Notes: a model not told the origin generated them from the letters alone. Shown: positions 44,825 to 53,946, counted from the stretch's first letter. The stretch is DNA of 64,000 nucleotides from Miltoncostaea sp963770865 (GCA_963770865.1 CAVYRD010000012.1:62001-126000), one strand, 5' to 3'. Numbers and translations are program-made.

Positions 44825-44947
44825 ATGCGACGAGGAGGTCGGATGAGACGGGACGAGGGCCTCAGCGTGGAGCAGGGCCGGCCCGCCAAGGCGCTCGGCA
44901 CGCCGCGGACCGGGCGCACGAGGCGCGTGCGCTCGCGGGTCCTCTAG
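44825..44947 (+). CDS. Small basic protein, 34-40 residues
   Basis: A short frame with two possible starts: ATG 44825, 10 bases after TAGGGT, or ATG 44843 behind a GAGGAGG ribosome site. The product (ending RTGRTRRVRSRVL) is strongly basic. Its TAG stop shares the palindrome CTAG with the convergent lipB stop, an arrangement seen at two other gene ends in this window. No family is recognised. Confidence 0.45.
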   Translation: MRRGGRMRRDEGLSVEQGRPAKALGTPRTGRTRRVRSRVL

Positions 44948-45642
44948 CCGTGCCGGACGGCGGCGCGCACCCCGGGCAGGTCCTCGAGCGCGACGGGCTC
45001 CGGCGCGAGGCCGAGGCGCTCCGCGAGCGCGCCGGCCAGGGCGTCCTCGACGCGCCTGCGGTCCGGCTGCCCGCCCTCGGCGGCGATGGACGTGGCGGCG
45101 ACGTCCGGGGCGCCGCAGGCCGTCATCACGCGGAACCACTCGAGGTCGGGGTCGCGGTTGAGCGCCAGGCCGTGGGTCGTCACGCCGCCGCTCACGCGGA
45201 TACCGACGCTGCCGAGCTTGCGCCCCGCGGCGTAGAGGCCCATCGCGTCGTCGCCCGGCGCGGCGTGCACGCCGGCGCCCGTGGCCGCGTCGGCCATCGC
45301 CCCGACCAGCGCCTCGACGAACGCCCGGACCCTGCGCTCGGCGCGCAGGTCGGCGATCACGTAGCCGGTCGTCTGGCCGGGTCCGTGCCAGGTCATCTGG
45401 CCGCCGCGGTCCACGGCGACGAAGCATGCGCCCATGGCGGCGAGGGTGGCGTCGGCGAGGAACAGGTCCTCGCGGCGCCCGTGGCGCCCGGCGGTGAAGG
45501 TGGGGGGATGCTCGAGCAGCCAGATCACGTCGGGGACCGCGCCGGCCGCCCGCGCCGCGGCCAGGTCGCGCTGGACGTCCCACGCGCGGCGGTAGTCCAG
45601 GGACGGCGTGCGGACCAGCACGGCCGGCCGCGTCGCGCTCAC
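44944..45642 (-). CDS. lipB: Octanoyl-[acyl-carrier-protein]:protein octanoyltransferase
   Basis: A 232-residue enzyme that moves octanoate from ACP to lipoyl domains, the first step of lipoate synthesis. LEHPPTFTAGRHG, DRGGQMTWHGPGQTTGYVIADLR, AGRKLGSVGIRVSGGVTTHGLALN with Lys142, and MTACGAP with Cys176 give the catalytic Lys/Cys pair. The family's usual RGGQVTYHGPGQ reads RGGQMTWHGPGQ here, a mild change. Start GTG 45642 is in a GTGA overlap with the acetyltransferase gene. lipA is not in the window. Confidence 0.93.
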   Translation of the reverse strand: MSATRPAVLVRTPSLDYRRAWDVQRDLAAARAAGAVPDVIWLLEHPPTFTAGRHGRREDLFLADATLAAMGACFVAVDRGGQMTWHGPGQTTGYVIADLRAERRVRAFVEALVGAMADAATGAGVHAAPGDDAMGLYAAGRKLGSVGIRVSGGVTTHGLALNRDPDLEWFRVMTACGAPDVAATSIAAEGGQPDRRRVEDALAGALAERLGLAPEPVALEDLPGVRAAVRHG

Positions 45643-46151
45643 GCCCCCGGCTCCCCGAGGTGCCGCTCCACGATGGTGACGTCGCGCCACTGGCCCTCGC
45701 GGCGCGCGTGGGCCCGGTGCGTCCCGACTGTCTCGAATCCCGAACCGTGGGCCAGCGCCAGCCCGGCCGCGTTCTCGGGCAGGATCATGCCCACGAGCTT
45801 CCAGTACCCGAAGCCCGGCGCCGCCTCGGCGAGGGCCACCAGCATCCGCCGGCCGATGCCGCGCCCGTGACAGCGCCGCGCGACATAGACGGTGTACTCG
45901 CCCACCCCCGTGTACCAGGCGCGGTGCGAGAACGGCGCGATGGCGGACCACGCCACGACCTCCTCCTCGATCAGGCCGCACCACACGGGCGCGCGCTCGG
46001 GCCGGGCCGCCAGCCAGGCTCGCCGCTCCTCCTCGCTGTGGGGGCCCGTGGCGAAGGTCGCCATGCCGCTCGCGGCGGCCTCGTCGTAGATCTCACCGAT
46101 CGCGCGGGCGTCCCCGCTCTCGGCGGGACGGATCACGAGCGGAGTGGCCAC
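45639..46151 (-). CDS. GNAT acetyltransferase (Pat/MnaT-like)
   Basis: A 170-residue N-acetyltransferase. IRPAESGDARAIGEIYDEA, EYTVYVARRCHGRGIGRRMLVALAE (acetyl-CoA pyrophosphate loop, RxxGxG/A) and GFETVGTHRAHARREGQWRDVTIVERHL match the phosphinothricin/methionine-sulfone acetyltransferase branch, including the final W-x-D-V block. GTG 46151 has TAGAGT 8 bases upstream. Precise substrate unknown. Confidence 0.88.
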   Translation of the reverse strand: MATPLVIRPAESGDARAIGEIYDEAAASGMATFATGPHSEEERRAWLAARPERAPVWCGLIEEEVVAWSAIAPFSHRAWYTGVGEYTVYVARRCHGRGIGRRMLVALAEAAPGFGYWKLVGMILPENAAGLALAHGSGFETVGTHRAHARREGQWRDVTIVERHLGEPGA

Positions 46152-46233
46152 GGTGCGTCACTCTAGACGCCCGCCCACGCCCCGGAGCGTAGTGACGGGC
46201 GCCCGCCCCTTATGGTACGAACCAAGCCGTTAG

Positions 46234-48312
46234 ATGACTCGTACCCCTGTCCACCGGGCGTGGCTGGTCATGGCCTTCGCGGTCGTGACCGTCGTCATGT
46301 TGCTCGCCGCGCCGAAGGCCACTCCGGAGCAGGCGTCGTCCGATGCCCGGCGCGCGCAATCGGGCTATCTCGATGCCGGTGACGAGCACACCTGCGCGGT
46401 CCTCGCGGACCGATCGGTGCGCTGCTGGGGCAAGGGCCTCGCCGGCCGCCTGGGCTACGGCAACGAGAACAACGTCCTGTCGCCCGGGGCGGCCGGCCCG
46501 GTGCCGCTGGCGGGCGGCCGGGGGGCGCGCGCCATCGTGAGCGGCGACTACCACACGTGCGCGATCCTCGACGACGGCACGGTCCACTGCTGGGGCTTCG
46601 GGGCCAACGGGCGCCTCGGATACGGCAACGCCGACAACGTCCTCTCGGCAGCGGCCGCGCCGGCGGTCGACCTCGGCCCCGGGCGCACCGCCACCGCGAT
46701 CACCGCCGGCGCGTCGCACACGTGCGCGATCCTCGACGACGGATCGGTGCGGTGCTGGGGCAACGGCGTCTCCGGGCGCCTGGGCTACGGCAACCAGGCC
46801 TCGATCGGTGACGACGAGACCCCGGCCGCGGCCGGCCCGGTGGACATCGGGGCGGGCCGGCGGGCCGTGGCGATCTCGGCCGGCGACTTCCACACCTGCG
46901 TCATCCGCGACGACGCGCGGCTGCTGTGCTGGGGCTTCGGCTCCGGCGGCCAGCTGGGGTACGGCGGCACGGGCGACGTCGGCGACGACGAGACCCCCGG
47001 CTCGGTGGGTCCGCTCGCCTTCGGCGGGCGCGGCGTGCGCGCCGTGTCCGGTGGCAAGGGGCACACCTGCGCGATCCTCGACGACGGCACCGCCCGGTGC
47101 TGGGGCTTCGGCGCCGACGGGCGCCTCGGCTACGGCGGCATCGCCAACATCCTCTCCGCGAGCGCCGCGCCGCCCGTCAACCTCGGCTCCGGCCGCACGG
47201 CCACCGCGATCGCCGCCGGCGAGGCGCACACCTGCGCGATCCTCGACAACGGCGCGGTGCGCTGCTGGGGCTTCGGCGGCAACGGGCGCCTCGGCACCGG
47301 CGCCACCGACTCGATCGGCAACGACGCCGGCGAGACGCCGGCGAGCGTCGCCCCGGTCCCCCTCGGCGCCGGGCGCACCGCCCGCGCCGTGACCGTCGGC
47401 TTCTCGCACACCTGTGCGATGCTCGACGACGCGACGGTCCGCTGCTGGGGCTTCGGCGGCGACGGGCGCCTGGGCTACGGCAACGAGACGAGCGTCGGCG
47501 ACAGCCCCGCGCGCAGCGTCGCGCTGGCCGGCCCGGTCCCGCTCGGCGGTTCGCTGGCCCCGCAGGTGGCCGACCTGGCGGTCTCGATGGCGTCCGCCGC
47601 GGCGCAGGTGGCGATCGGCGGCTCGGTCTCGGTCACGATCGGGATCGTCAACCGCGGTCCGGACAGCACCGACGGCGTGGTCGTCTCGCTGCCGGCGCCC
47701 GCGGGCCTCGCGCTCGGCGCGGCCTCGCCGACCCAGGGCGACTTCACCCCCGGCACGGGCCTCTGGCGGGTGGGGCTGCTGGCGCCCGGCGCCTCGGCGT
47801 CGGTCACGGTCCCCGTCTCTGCGTCGGCGTCCGGGGTCCGCGTGCTGGCCGCGGAGGTCAGCGCGTCCTCGCTGCTCGACCCGACCTCCACTCCCGGCAA
47901 CGGCGCCGCTGAGGACGACCGCGCGGCGGTCACCCTCGTCACCCCGCCGCCGAACGGCGGCCCGGCCGGTCTCGTGCGCCTGACGGCCAAGAAGCTCGGC
48001 ATGAAGGTCGTCCGCCACCCGCGCCGCGGCAGGGCCACCCGACTGATCGTCTCGGGTGCGCTCACGCTGCCGCGGGCGACGCCGGCGGTGAAGTGCTCGG
48101 GCAAGGTGCGCGTCCGCGCGACGGTCGGCAGGCGGACCGTGGCCTCGGCCACCGCCACCCTGCGTGCTCGCAAGGGCGTCTGCCGCTACTCGCTGACGCT
48201 GCGGCCCACGAAGACGCGCTCGGCCAGGGCCGTGTCGGTGTCGGCCACCTTCCTCGGCACCCCGCGCGTCAAGCCGCGCGCCGCGCGCCCGCTGAAGGTG
48301 CGGATCCGCTAG
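46234..48312 (+). CDS. Secreted RCC1-repeat protein with DUF11-like domain
   Basis: A 692-residue extracytoplasmic protein. After an N-terminal hydrophobic segment (LVMAFAVVTVVMLLA) come seven RCC1-type repeats of about 53-60 residues between residues 45 and 430. Each has the pattern GxxHTCAxLDDxxVxCWGxGxxGRLGYG, which should form a seven-bladed beta-propeller. Every blade has a Cys pair 11 residues apart, a probable disulfide. An Ig-like domain (ADLAVSMASAAAQVAIGGSVSVTIGIVNRGPDSTDGV) and a basic C-terminal domain follow. ATG 46234 lies 17 bases after TATGGT. Binding partner unknown; surface adhesion or recognition is plausible. Confidence 0.85.
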   Translation: MTRTPVHRAWLVMAFAVVTVVMLLAAPKATPEQASSDARRAQSGYLDAGDEHTCAVLADRSVRCWGKGLAGRLGYGNENNVLSPGAAGPVPLAGGRGARAIVSGDYHTCAILDDGTVHCWGFGANGRLGYGNADNVLSAAAAPAVDLGPGRTATAITAGASHTCAILDDGSVRCWGNGVSGRLGYGNQASIGDDETPAAAGPVDIGAGRRAVAISAGDFHTCVIRDDARLLCWGFGSGGQLGYGGTGDVGDDETPGSVGPLAFGGRGVRAVSGGKGHTCAILDDGTARCWGFGADGRLGYGGIANILSASAAPPVNLGSGRTATAIAAGEAHTCAILDNGAVRCWGFGGNGRLGTGATDSIGNDAGETPASVAPVPLGAGRTARAVTVGFSHTCAMLDDATVRCWGFGGDGRLGYGNETSVGDSPARSVALAGPVPLGGSLAPQVADLAVSMASAAAQVAIGGSVSVTIGIVNRGPDSTDGVVVSLPAPAGLALGAASPTQGDFTPGTGLWRVGLLAPGASASVTVPVSASASGVRVLAAEVSASSLLDPTSTPGNGAAEDDRAAVTLVTPPPNGGPAGLVRLTAKKLGMKVVRHPRRGRATRLIVSGALTLPRATPAVKCSGKVRVRATVGRRTVASATATLRARKGVCRYSLTLRPTKTRSARAVSVSATFLGTPRVKPRAARPLKVRIR

Positions 48313-48316
48313 CCCC

Positions 48317-48352
48317 GCGGGGCCCTTCTTTAAGGCTCGGGGAAGGCCCCGC
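48317..48352 (+). terminator. Rho-independent-like hairpin after the RCC1 gene
   Basis: GCGGGGCC at 48317-48324 pairs with GGCCCCGC at 48345-48352, and the inner CTTC/GAAG extends the stem around one bulged base. It begins 4 bases after the stop codon. The loop contains TTTAAGG, but no T-tract follows. Confidence 0.6.
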
Positions 48353-48404
48353 GCCCGCCGCGCGGGCGCCGCTACCATCCCGGAACCGCGCCCGGGAGGC
48401 CAAT

Positions 48405-49100
48405 GTGTCCGACCGCATCCTCGTGGTCGAGGACGAGCAGTCCATCAGAACGATCGTGGAGTACGCGCTGCGCGACGCCGGCTTCGCGGTGACGGGCGCC
48501 GGCCGGGGCGACGACGCCCTCGACATCGTGGAGCGCGAGCCCATCGACCTCGTCGTGCTCGACGTGATGCTCCCGGGTCTCGACGGGCTGGAGGTCTGCA
48601 AGCGCATCCGGGCCGAGCGCAACATCCCGATCATCATGCTGTCGGCGCGCGGCGAGGAGCTCGACAAGGTCCTCGGGCTGGAGCTCGGGGCCGACGACTA
48701 CGTCACCAAGCCGTTCTCGCCCCGCGAGCTGGTCTCCCGCGTGCGGGCCAACCTGCGCCGCGCCCGCCTCGAGCCCGACCGCACGGCGCCGCTGCGGATC
48801 GGCGACCTGGAGATCGACGCGGTCTCGCGCACCGTCACGCGCGGGGGCAAGGAGCTGGAGCTCACGTACTCCGAGTTCGAGATCCTCCACAAGCTGGCGA
48901 GCTCGCCGCGCCGCGTGTTCACGCGCGAGGAGCTGATGAACCACCTCTGGAAGGGGACGTTCTACGGGGACCTGCGCAGCGTGGACGTCCACGTGCGCCA
49001 CCTGCGCCAGAAGGTCGAGCTCGACGACTCCTCGCCGGTCCTGATCCGGACGGTCCGCGGGGTCGGCTACGCGTTCGGCGGGGAGGACGCGAAGGGGTGA
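48405..49100 (+). CDS. OmpR/PhoB-family response regulator
   Basis: A 231-residue two-domain regulator. VVEDEQSIRTIVEYAL, VVLDVMLPGLDG with phospho-acceptor Asp53, and VTKPFSPRELVSRV with the conserved Lys form the receiver. TYSEFEILHKLASSPRRVFTREELMNHLWKG and VDVHVRHLRQKVELDDSSPVLIRTVRGVGYAF form the winged-helix DNA-binding domain. GTG 48405 follows a GGGAGG ribosome site and TACCAT about 27 bases upstream. The kinase gene follows with a GTGA overlap. The signal is unknown. Confidence 0.94.
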   Translation: MSDRILVVEDEQSIRTIVEYALRDAGFAVTGAGRGDDALDIVEREPIDLVVLDVMLPGLDGLEVCKRIRAERNIPIIMLSARGEELDKVLGLELGADDYVTKPFSPRELVSRVRANLRRARLEPDRTAPLRIGDLEIDAVSRTVTRGGKELELTYSEFEILHKLASSPRRVFTREELMNHLWKGTFYGDLRSVDVHVRHLRQKVELDDSSPVLIRTVRGVGYAFGGEDAKG

Positions 49101-50884
49101 ACAACCGCCGCGTGTCCGGCCTCCAGGGGTGGCTCGTCGGCGCCCTGCTGGCCGTGGGCATGTGCGCCAGCCTCGCGGTCCTCCTCACCGTGCTCCCGAC
49201 GCTCGAGTCCGCCGTGAGCAGCGACCGCGCCAAGCGCGAGGCGGGGACGCTCGGCAAGACGATCACGCGCATCGGGAAGGAGCCGGGCATCAGCGGCCCC
49301 GCGTCTGCGGAGGACATCAACCGGCTCGCGATCCGTATCCGCGCGGCGACCGACGCCGAGGTGGCCGTCTCCTACCGCGGCTCGGTCCTCAGCGCCGGCA
49401 GCGTCGCGGTCACGCCGGAGAACCCGACCGTGCTGAACGACGCGCGGATCGCGCCGGGGCAGGCGCAGATCCTCGGCAGCGGCGACGCGGTGGCCGCGGC
49501 CGCCCCGCTCTACATCGACGGCGTGGACGCCGGCGTGATCACGGCCGCCCGGCCCCTCAGCGGGGTCGCGCCAGAGCTGGCGATCGTCCGGCGCCGGGTG
49601 ATCATCGCGATGATCGTGGTGCTCGGCCTCGCCGCCCTGGCGGGCATCGCCCTGGCGCGCGTGCTCGGCAGCCGCATCCGCCGCCTGGCCGGGACGGCCG
49701 CCACGCTGGCGGCCGGCGACCTCTCGGCCCGGGCCCCGGCGGCCCGCATCGCGCCGCAGGAGATCGTGACCCTCGGTGAGAGCCTCAACGGCATGGCCGG
49801 GCGGCTGCAGGACCTGCTGGCCGAGATCACGAGCGAGCGCGACCGCGACCGGGCGATGATCGGCTCCCTCGCCGAGGGCGTGATCGCCGTGGCGCCGGAC
49901 GGCACGGTCGCCGTCGCCAACGACGCGGCCAACCGCCTGCTGGGCCTGCCGGAGGGCGCGGAGTCGGCCCGCCTCGACGCGCTGCCGCCGGCGATCCTCG
50001 ACGCCGTGCTGGAGGCGCACGCGCCGAGCGCCCAGCCCGCCGACCGGCGCCTCGTGGAGCTGCCGGGCGGCACCGAGCTGGAGCTGCACGTCGCCCCGCT
50101 CGCCGACGACCGCGACGCCGGCACGGTGATCACGCTGCGCGACGTCACCGAGCAGCGCCGCCTGGAGCGCGCGCGGCGCGACCTGGTGGCCAACGTCTCC
50201 CACGAGCTGAAGACGCCGATCGCCGCCCTCAAGGGGTTCCTCGAGCTGCTGGAGAGCGAGGGCGTGGACGCGCGCACGCGCCGTGAGTTCCTCGCCTCGA
50301 TGAGCCAGGAGACCGCGCGGCTCGAGCGCCTCGTGGAGGAGCAGCTCCAGCTCGCGCGCCTGGACGCGGGCGCGCTGCCGCTCGACCGCAGCGCCCTTGA
50401 GCTCGACGAGCTGGCCCGCGTCGTGGTGGCTGCGCGCGTCCCGCTGGCCGCCCGCGCGGGCGTGACGCTCTCCACCCGGCGCACGACGCCGGACCCCGTC
50501 GTGGTCGTGGTGGACCCGGCCCGCATCGAGCAGATCCTGCTCATCCTGCTCGACAACGCGCAGCGGCACACGCCGGCAGGCGGCAGCGTCGAGGTGGTGG
50601 TCGGCCGCGACGGCGACGAGGCGACGCTCGCGGTGACCGACAGCGGCGAGGGCATCCCCGACGACGACCAGCCCTTCGTCTTCGACCGCTTCTACCGCGG
50701 GGACGCCTCGCGCGAGGGCCGCAGCGCGGGCCTCGGGCTGGCGATCGCCCGCGGCCTGGCGTCGGCCCACCGCGGCGCCATCACCCTCTCCTCCCGGGTG
50801 GGCGAGGGGAGCACGTTCACGCTGCGCCTGCCGCTGGCGGGCGCGGAGGCGCCGGCCCAGGAGCAGGTAGCCTTGGGGGCGTGA
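49097..50884 (+). CDS. Sensor histidine kinase (HAMP-PAS-HisKA-HATPase)
   Basis: A 595-residue PhoR/WalK-type kinase. Two spans (about 12-35 and 170-190) enclose an extracytoplasmic sensor domain with NRLAIRIRAATDAEVAVSYRGSVL. A HAMP linker follows (IRRLAGTAATLAAGDLSARAPA), then a PAS-like domain (MIGSLAEGVIAVAPDGTVAVANDAANRLLG), HisKA with VANVSHELKTPIAALKGFLELL (phospho-acceptor His369) and an ATPase domain with LLDNAQRHTPAGG, VTDSGEGIPDDDQPFVFDRFYRGD and AGLGLAIARGL. GTG 49097 overlaps the regulator stop. It shares an operon with the SDR and glycerate kinase genes downstream. Confidence 0.94.
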   Translation: MNNRRVSGLQGWLVGALLAVGMCASLAVLLTVLPTLESAVSSDRAKREAGTLGKTITRIGKEPGISGPASAEDINRLAIRIRAATDAEVAVSYRGSVLSAGSVAVTPENPTVLNDARIAPGQAQILGSGDAVAAAAPLYIDGVDAGVITAARPLSGVAPELAIVRRRVIIAMIVVLGLAALAGIALARVLGSRIRRLAGTAATLAAGDLSARAPAARIAPQEIVTLGESLNGMAGRLQDLLAEITSERDRDRAMIGSLAEGVIAVAPDGTVAVANDAANRLLGLPEGAESARLDALPPAILDAVLEAHAPSAQPADRRLVELPGGTELELHVAPLADDRDAGTVITLRDVTEQRRLERARRDLVANVSHELKTPIAALKGFLELLESEGVDARTRREFLASMSQETARLERLVEEQLQLARLDAGALPLDRSALELDELARVVVAARVPLAARAGVTLSTRRTTPDPVVVVVDPARIEQILLILLDNAQRHTPAGGSVEVVVGRDGDEATLAVTDSGEGIPDDDQPFVFDRFYRGDASREGRSAGLGLAIARGLASAHRGAITLSSRVGEGSTFTLRLPLAGAEAPAQEQVALGA

Positions 50885-51750
50885 GCGCGCCCCCATCCGT
50901 CCTCGTCACCGGCGCGGGTCGCGGCATCGGCCGGGCGGCCGTGGAGCTCTTCGACCACGCGGGGTGGCGCGTCACCGCCGGCGTGCGCGACACGGCGGCG
51001 GCCGAGGAGGCATTCGCCGGGCGCGAGCGGGTGCGGGTCGTCCACCTCGACGTCCTCGACCCGGAATCGGCGGGGGCCGGCGTGGCGGCCGCCGAGGAGC
51101 ACGCCGGCGGCGCCCTGGAGTGCGTCGTGAGCAACGCGGGCTACGCGGTGCTGGGGGCGGTCGAGGACGCCGACCTGGACGAGGTCCGGCGCATGTTCGA
51201 GACGAACTTCTTCGGCGCCGCCCGCGTGCTGCAGGCGGCGCTGCCCGCCATGCGCGAGGCACGCCGCGGCTCGGTGGTGATCGTCTCGTCGATCGGCGCG
51301 CGCATCTCCAACCCGCTGCTGGGCATGTACCACGCCTCCAAGTACGCGCTCTCGGCGATGGCCGAGGCGCTCGCCGTGGAGTGCCGCCCGTTCGGGATCC
51401 GGGTGGTGACGATCGAGCCCGGCATGGTCGACACCGACTTCCCCAAGGCGACCCGCGTGACCGGAGCCCTCAGCCGCGGCGAGGGCCCCTACCTGCCGCT
51501 GCTGGCCGAGCTGCGCGCCGGCTTCGGGGCGTGGCGCGAGCGCAACCCGACGCCGCCCGAGGTGATCGCCACGCAGGTGCTCGTGGCCGCCGAGAGCCCG
51601 GAGGTCCCGTTCCGCATCCCGGTGGGCGAGGACGCCCAACTCCTCGCCCGCGCCCGCGAGACCACGACCGACGACGCGGCCTGGCAGGAGGAGCTGCTCG
51701 CCTTCCTGCAGATCCAGTGGCCGAAGCGGGCGGCGCCGCCCCCCTCGTGA
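50881..51750 (+). CDS. Short-chain dehydrogenase/reductase
   Basis: A 289-residue classical SDR: VLVTGAGRGIGRAAVELF (TGxxxGIG cofactor loop), VSNAGYAVLG (NAG), VVIVSSIGARISNPLLGMYHASKYAL with catalytic Ser, Tyr150 and Lys154, and IEPGMVDTDF. The cofactor preference cannot be read with certainty; Arg after the first loop suggests NADP. GTG 50881 overlaps the kinase stop. Substrate unknown. Confidence 0.9.
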   Translation: MSAPPSVLVTGAGRGIGRAAVELFDHAGWRVTAGVRDTAAAEEAFAGRERVRVVHLDVLDPESAGAGVAAAEEHAGGALECVVSNAGYAVLGAVEDADLDEVRRMFETNFFGAARVLQAALPAMREARRGSVVIVSSIGARISNPLLGMYHASKYALSAMAEALAVECRPFGIRVVTIEPGMVDTDFPKATRVTGALSRGEGPYLPLLAELRAGFGAWRERNPTPPEVIATQVLVAAESPEVPFRIPVGEDAQLLARARETTTDDAAWQEELLAFLQIQWPKRAAPPPS

Positions 51751-52883
51751 CCCGCGTCGTGGTCGCCCCGGCGCCCTTCAAGGGGGCGCTGCCGGCGTCG
51801 TCGGCGGCCCGCGCGATCGCCGCGGGGGTGCGCCTCGCCATCCCCGGCGCCGTCACCGTCGCGCTGCCGGTCGCCGACGGCGGCGAGGGGACGCTCGAGG
51901 CCCTGGTCGCGGCCACGGGCGGGCGCCGCCGCGGCGTGACCGTGGCCGACCCGCTCGGGCGCCCGGTGGAGGCCGGCCTCGGCGAGCTGGCGGGCGGGGT
52001 GGGCGTGGTGGAGCTGGCCCAGGCCGCGGGCTACGAGCTGCTCACCGACCGCGAGCGCGACCCCGAGGCCACGACCACCCGCGGCGTGGGCGAGATGATC
52101 CGCGCCGCGCTCGACCTCGGCCTGCGGCGGATCATCGTCGGCCTGGGCGGCAGCGCGACGACCGACGGCGGGCTCGGGCTGGCCGCGGTCCTGGGCGTCC
52201 GGGCGCTCGACGCCTCCGGGGCGGAGCTGGCGGGGCGCGGATCGGACATGGCCCGCGTGGCGTCGCTCGACCTCTCCGGCCGCGACCCGCGCCTGGACGA
52301 CACGGCCATCCAGGTGGCGTGCGACGTCGACAACCCCTTCCACGGCCCGCGCGGCGCCGCGCGCGTGTTCGGCCCGCAGAAGGGCGCCGACCCCGACGCC
52401 GTGGAGCGCCTCGACCGCGGCCTCGCCAACCTCGCGGGGGTGATCCGCGAGGCGACGGGCCGCGACCTGCAGGGCCTGCCCGGCGCCGGGGCGGCCGGCG
52501 GCGCGGCCGGCGGACTGGCGGCGCTGCTCGGCGCCGAGCTCACCCCCGGGGCGCCGCTGGTGCTCGACGCCCTCGGCTTCGCAGGGCGGCTGGAGGGCGC
52601 CGACCTCTGCATCACCGGCGAGGGCCGGCTCGATGACACGAGCGCCGGGGGCAAGGCGCCGGTAGCGGTGGCCGCGGCCTGCGCGGCGGCCGGGGTGCCC
52701 TGCGTGGCGCTGTGCGGCGCGGTCGCGCTCGGCCCCGGGGCGGTCCGGCGCCTCGGGTTCACGGCCGCGCTGGCCGTGGGCCGCGCGGTGCGCCCGCTGC
52801 CCGACGCGCTCGCGGCCGCCGAGGAGGACCTGGCGGCCGCCGGGGCGGCGGTCGCGGCGATCTGGGGGGCGGGCCGGGCCTAG
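51747..52883 (+). CDS. Glycerate kinase (GarK/GlxK family)
   Basis: A 378-residue kinase: VVVAPAPFKGALPASSAARAIAAG at the start, LPVADGGEGTLEALVAATGG, IVGLGGSATTDGGLGLAAVLG, ACDVDNPFHGPRGAARVFGPQKGA and ITGEGRLDDTSAGGKAPVAVA, the complete pattern of the type II glycerate kinases that make 2- or 3-phosphoglycerate. GTG 51747 is in a GTGA overlap. Its TAG stop interlocks with the convergent gene at CTAG 52880-52883. Phosphoglycerate is also the acceptor for GpgS at 55.7 kb. Confidence 0.92.
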   Translation: MTRVVVAPAPFKGALPASSAARAIAAGVRLAIPGAVTVALPVADGGEGTLEALVAATGGRRRGVTVADPLGRPVEAGLGELAGGVGVVELAQAAGYELLTDRERDPEATTTRGVGEMIRAALDLGLRRIIVGLGGSATTDGGLGLAAVLGVRALDASGAELAGRGSDMARVASLDLSGRDPRLDDTAIQVACDVDNPFHGPRGAARVFGPQKGADPDAVERLDRGLANLAGVIREATGRDLQGLPGAGAAGGAAGGLAALLGAELTPGAPLVLDALGFAGRLEGADLCITGEGRLDDTSAGGKAPVAVAAACAAAGVPCVALCGAVALGPGAVRRLGFTAALAVGRAVRPLPDALAAAEEDLAAAGAAVAAIWGAGRA

Positions 52884-53773
52884 CCGGCGCGCCGCGCGCA
52901 GGCGCGCGTCACCGCGACGTCGGCCAGCACGCGCTCGCCCTGCGCGATCGAGAGGCGGTACACGCCGTCGCCGCGCGCCTTCACGGCCGGCGTGACCTCC
53001 TGGCCGTCGTTGTCGGCGTCGATGCGGGCGGTGGTGCGCGTCACCGCGCCCGCCGGGTCGGTGGTCGCGATGCGCAGCAGGCTCGCGCCGTGGACGCCGT
53101 AGGCGAACAGCCGCCAGCCGACGAACGCGTCCGACGCCGCGCAGCGGGTCATGGTCCCGCCCGGCGGGGCGAGGATCGAGGCCTCGGCCGGGTTGTCGTC
53201 CGACGCGCCCGAGACGGCGCCGACCACGGTGATCGTCTCCACGAAGGCGGCGGGGTCGGGGAGCACGATGCGCCGGGCGGCGGTCAGGCGGTCGTCGCTC
53301 TCGCCCCCCACGTCGAGCGCCTTCAGGAACAGCCGCGCGGCGCGCTCCTTGGCGCCCGCCACCTCGGCCCGGCGCATCGCCACGGTGACCCGGCCCACCT
53401 CGCGGTCGAGCAGGGCCACCTCCACGCCGAGGCGCTGCATCCGCCGGCCCTGCGGCGAGGTGGGCGCCGCGCGCCGCATCCTCCGGGCCGCCGCGCCGGT
53501 GCGGGCGCGCAGCTCGGCCTGCCGCCGCGCGAGCGCGGGCAGGGCGGGGACGCCCTCCCCGTCGATGTTGAAGAGCACCCCGCCGACCCACGATGCGCTC
53601 ATGTCGGCGCGGATGACCTCGTCGAGCGCCCGGCGGGTCGCGATGTCACCCGCGCTCGGCGACGCCTGCGCCGACGCGGCGGCCGGCCCGAGCAACGCGA
53701 CCGCCGCGCACAGCGCCACCCGGCGGCGCCGAGACGACGGCGGGCCCCCGGACGGCTCGTGGATGAGGGACAC
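52880..53773 (-). CDS. Secreted protein of unknown function
   Basis: About 297 residues: a basic n-region and signal peptide (RRRRVALCAAVALLGPAAASAQA), a helical part rich in Arg and Ala (ALARRQAELRARTGAAARRMRRAA), then a beta-rich part with TITVVGAVSGASDDNPAEASILAPPGGTM and RIDADNDGQEVTPAVKARGDGVYRLSIAQGERVLADV. Two Cys (TRCAASD, TRACARR) may pair. GTG 53773 is the preferred start; the open frame reaches 53833. No family is recognised. The CTAG stop is shared with glycerate kinase. Confidence 0.6.
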   Translation of the reverse strand: MSLIHEPSGGPPSSRRRRVALCAAVALLGPAAASAQASPSAGDIATRRALDEVIRADMSASWVGGVLFNIDGEGVPALPALARRQAELRARTGAAARRMRRAAPTSPQGRRMQRLGVEVALLDREVGRVTVAMRRAEVAGAKERAARLFLKALDVGGESDDRLTAARRIVLPDPAAFVETITVVGAVSGASDDNPAEASILAPPGGTMTRCAASDAFVGWRLFAYGVHGASLLRIATTDPAGAVTRTTARIDADNDGQEVTPAVKARGDGVYRLSIAQGERVLADVAVTRACARRAG

Positions 53774-53946
53774 TGCGCCAGTCAAGCGCTCCGGGCCGAC
53801 CGGAGCCATGGCATCGGCCGCGGCGTCTCGCATCGCGGACTGACCGCGCGCGGGGGGCGACCCTGTCCGACCGGGCGGTGGCGGCCCGGGCGCCCCGCGT
53901 CACCCTTGGCGGTGTCAGGGAACGACCCACCGCCCGGGAGGATCCC

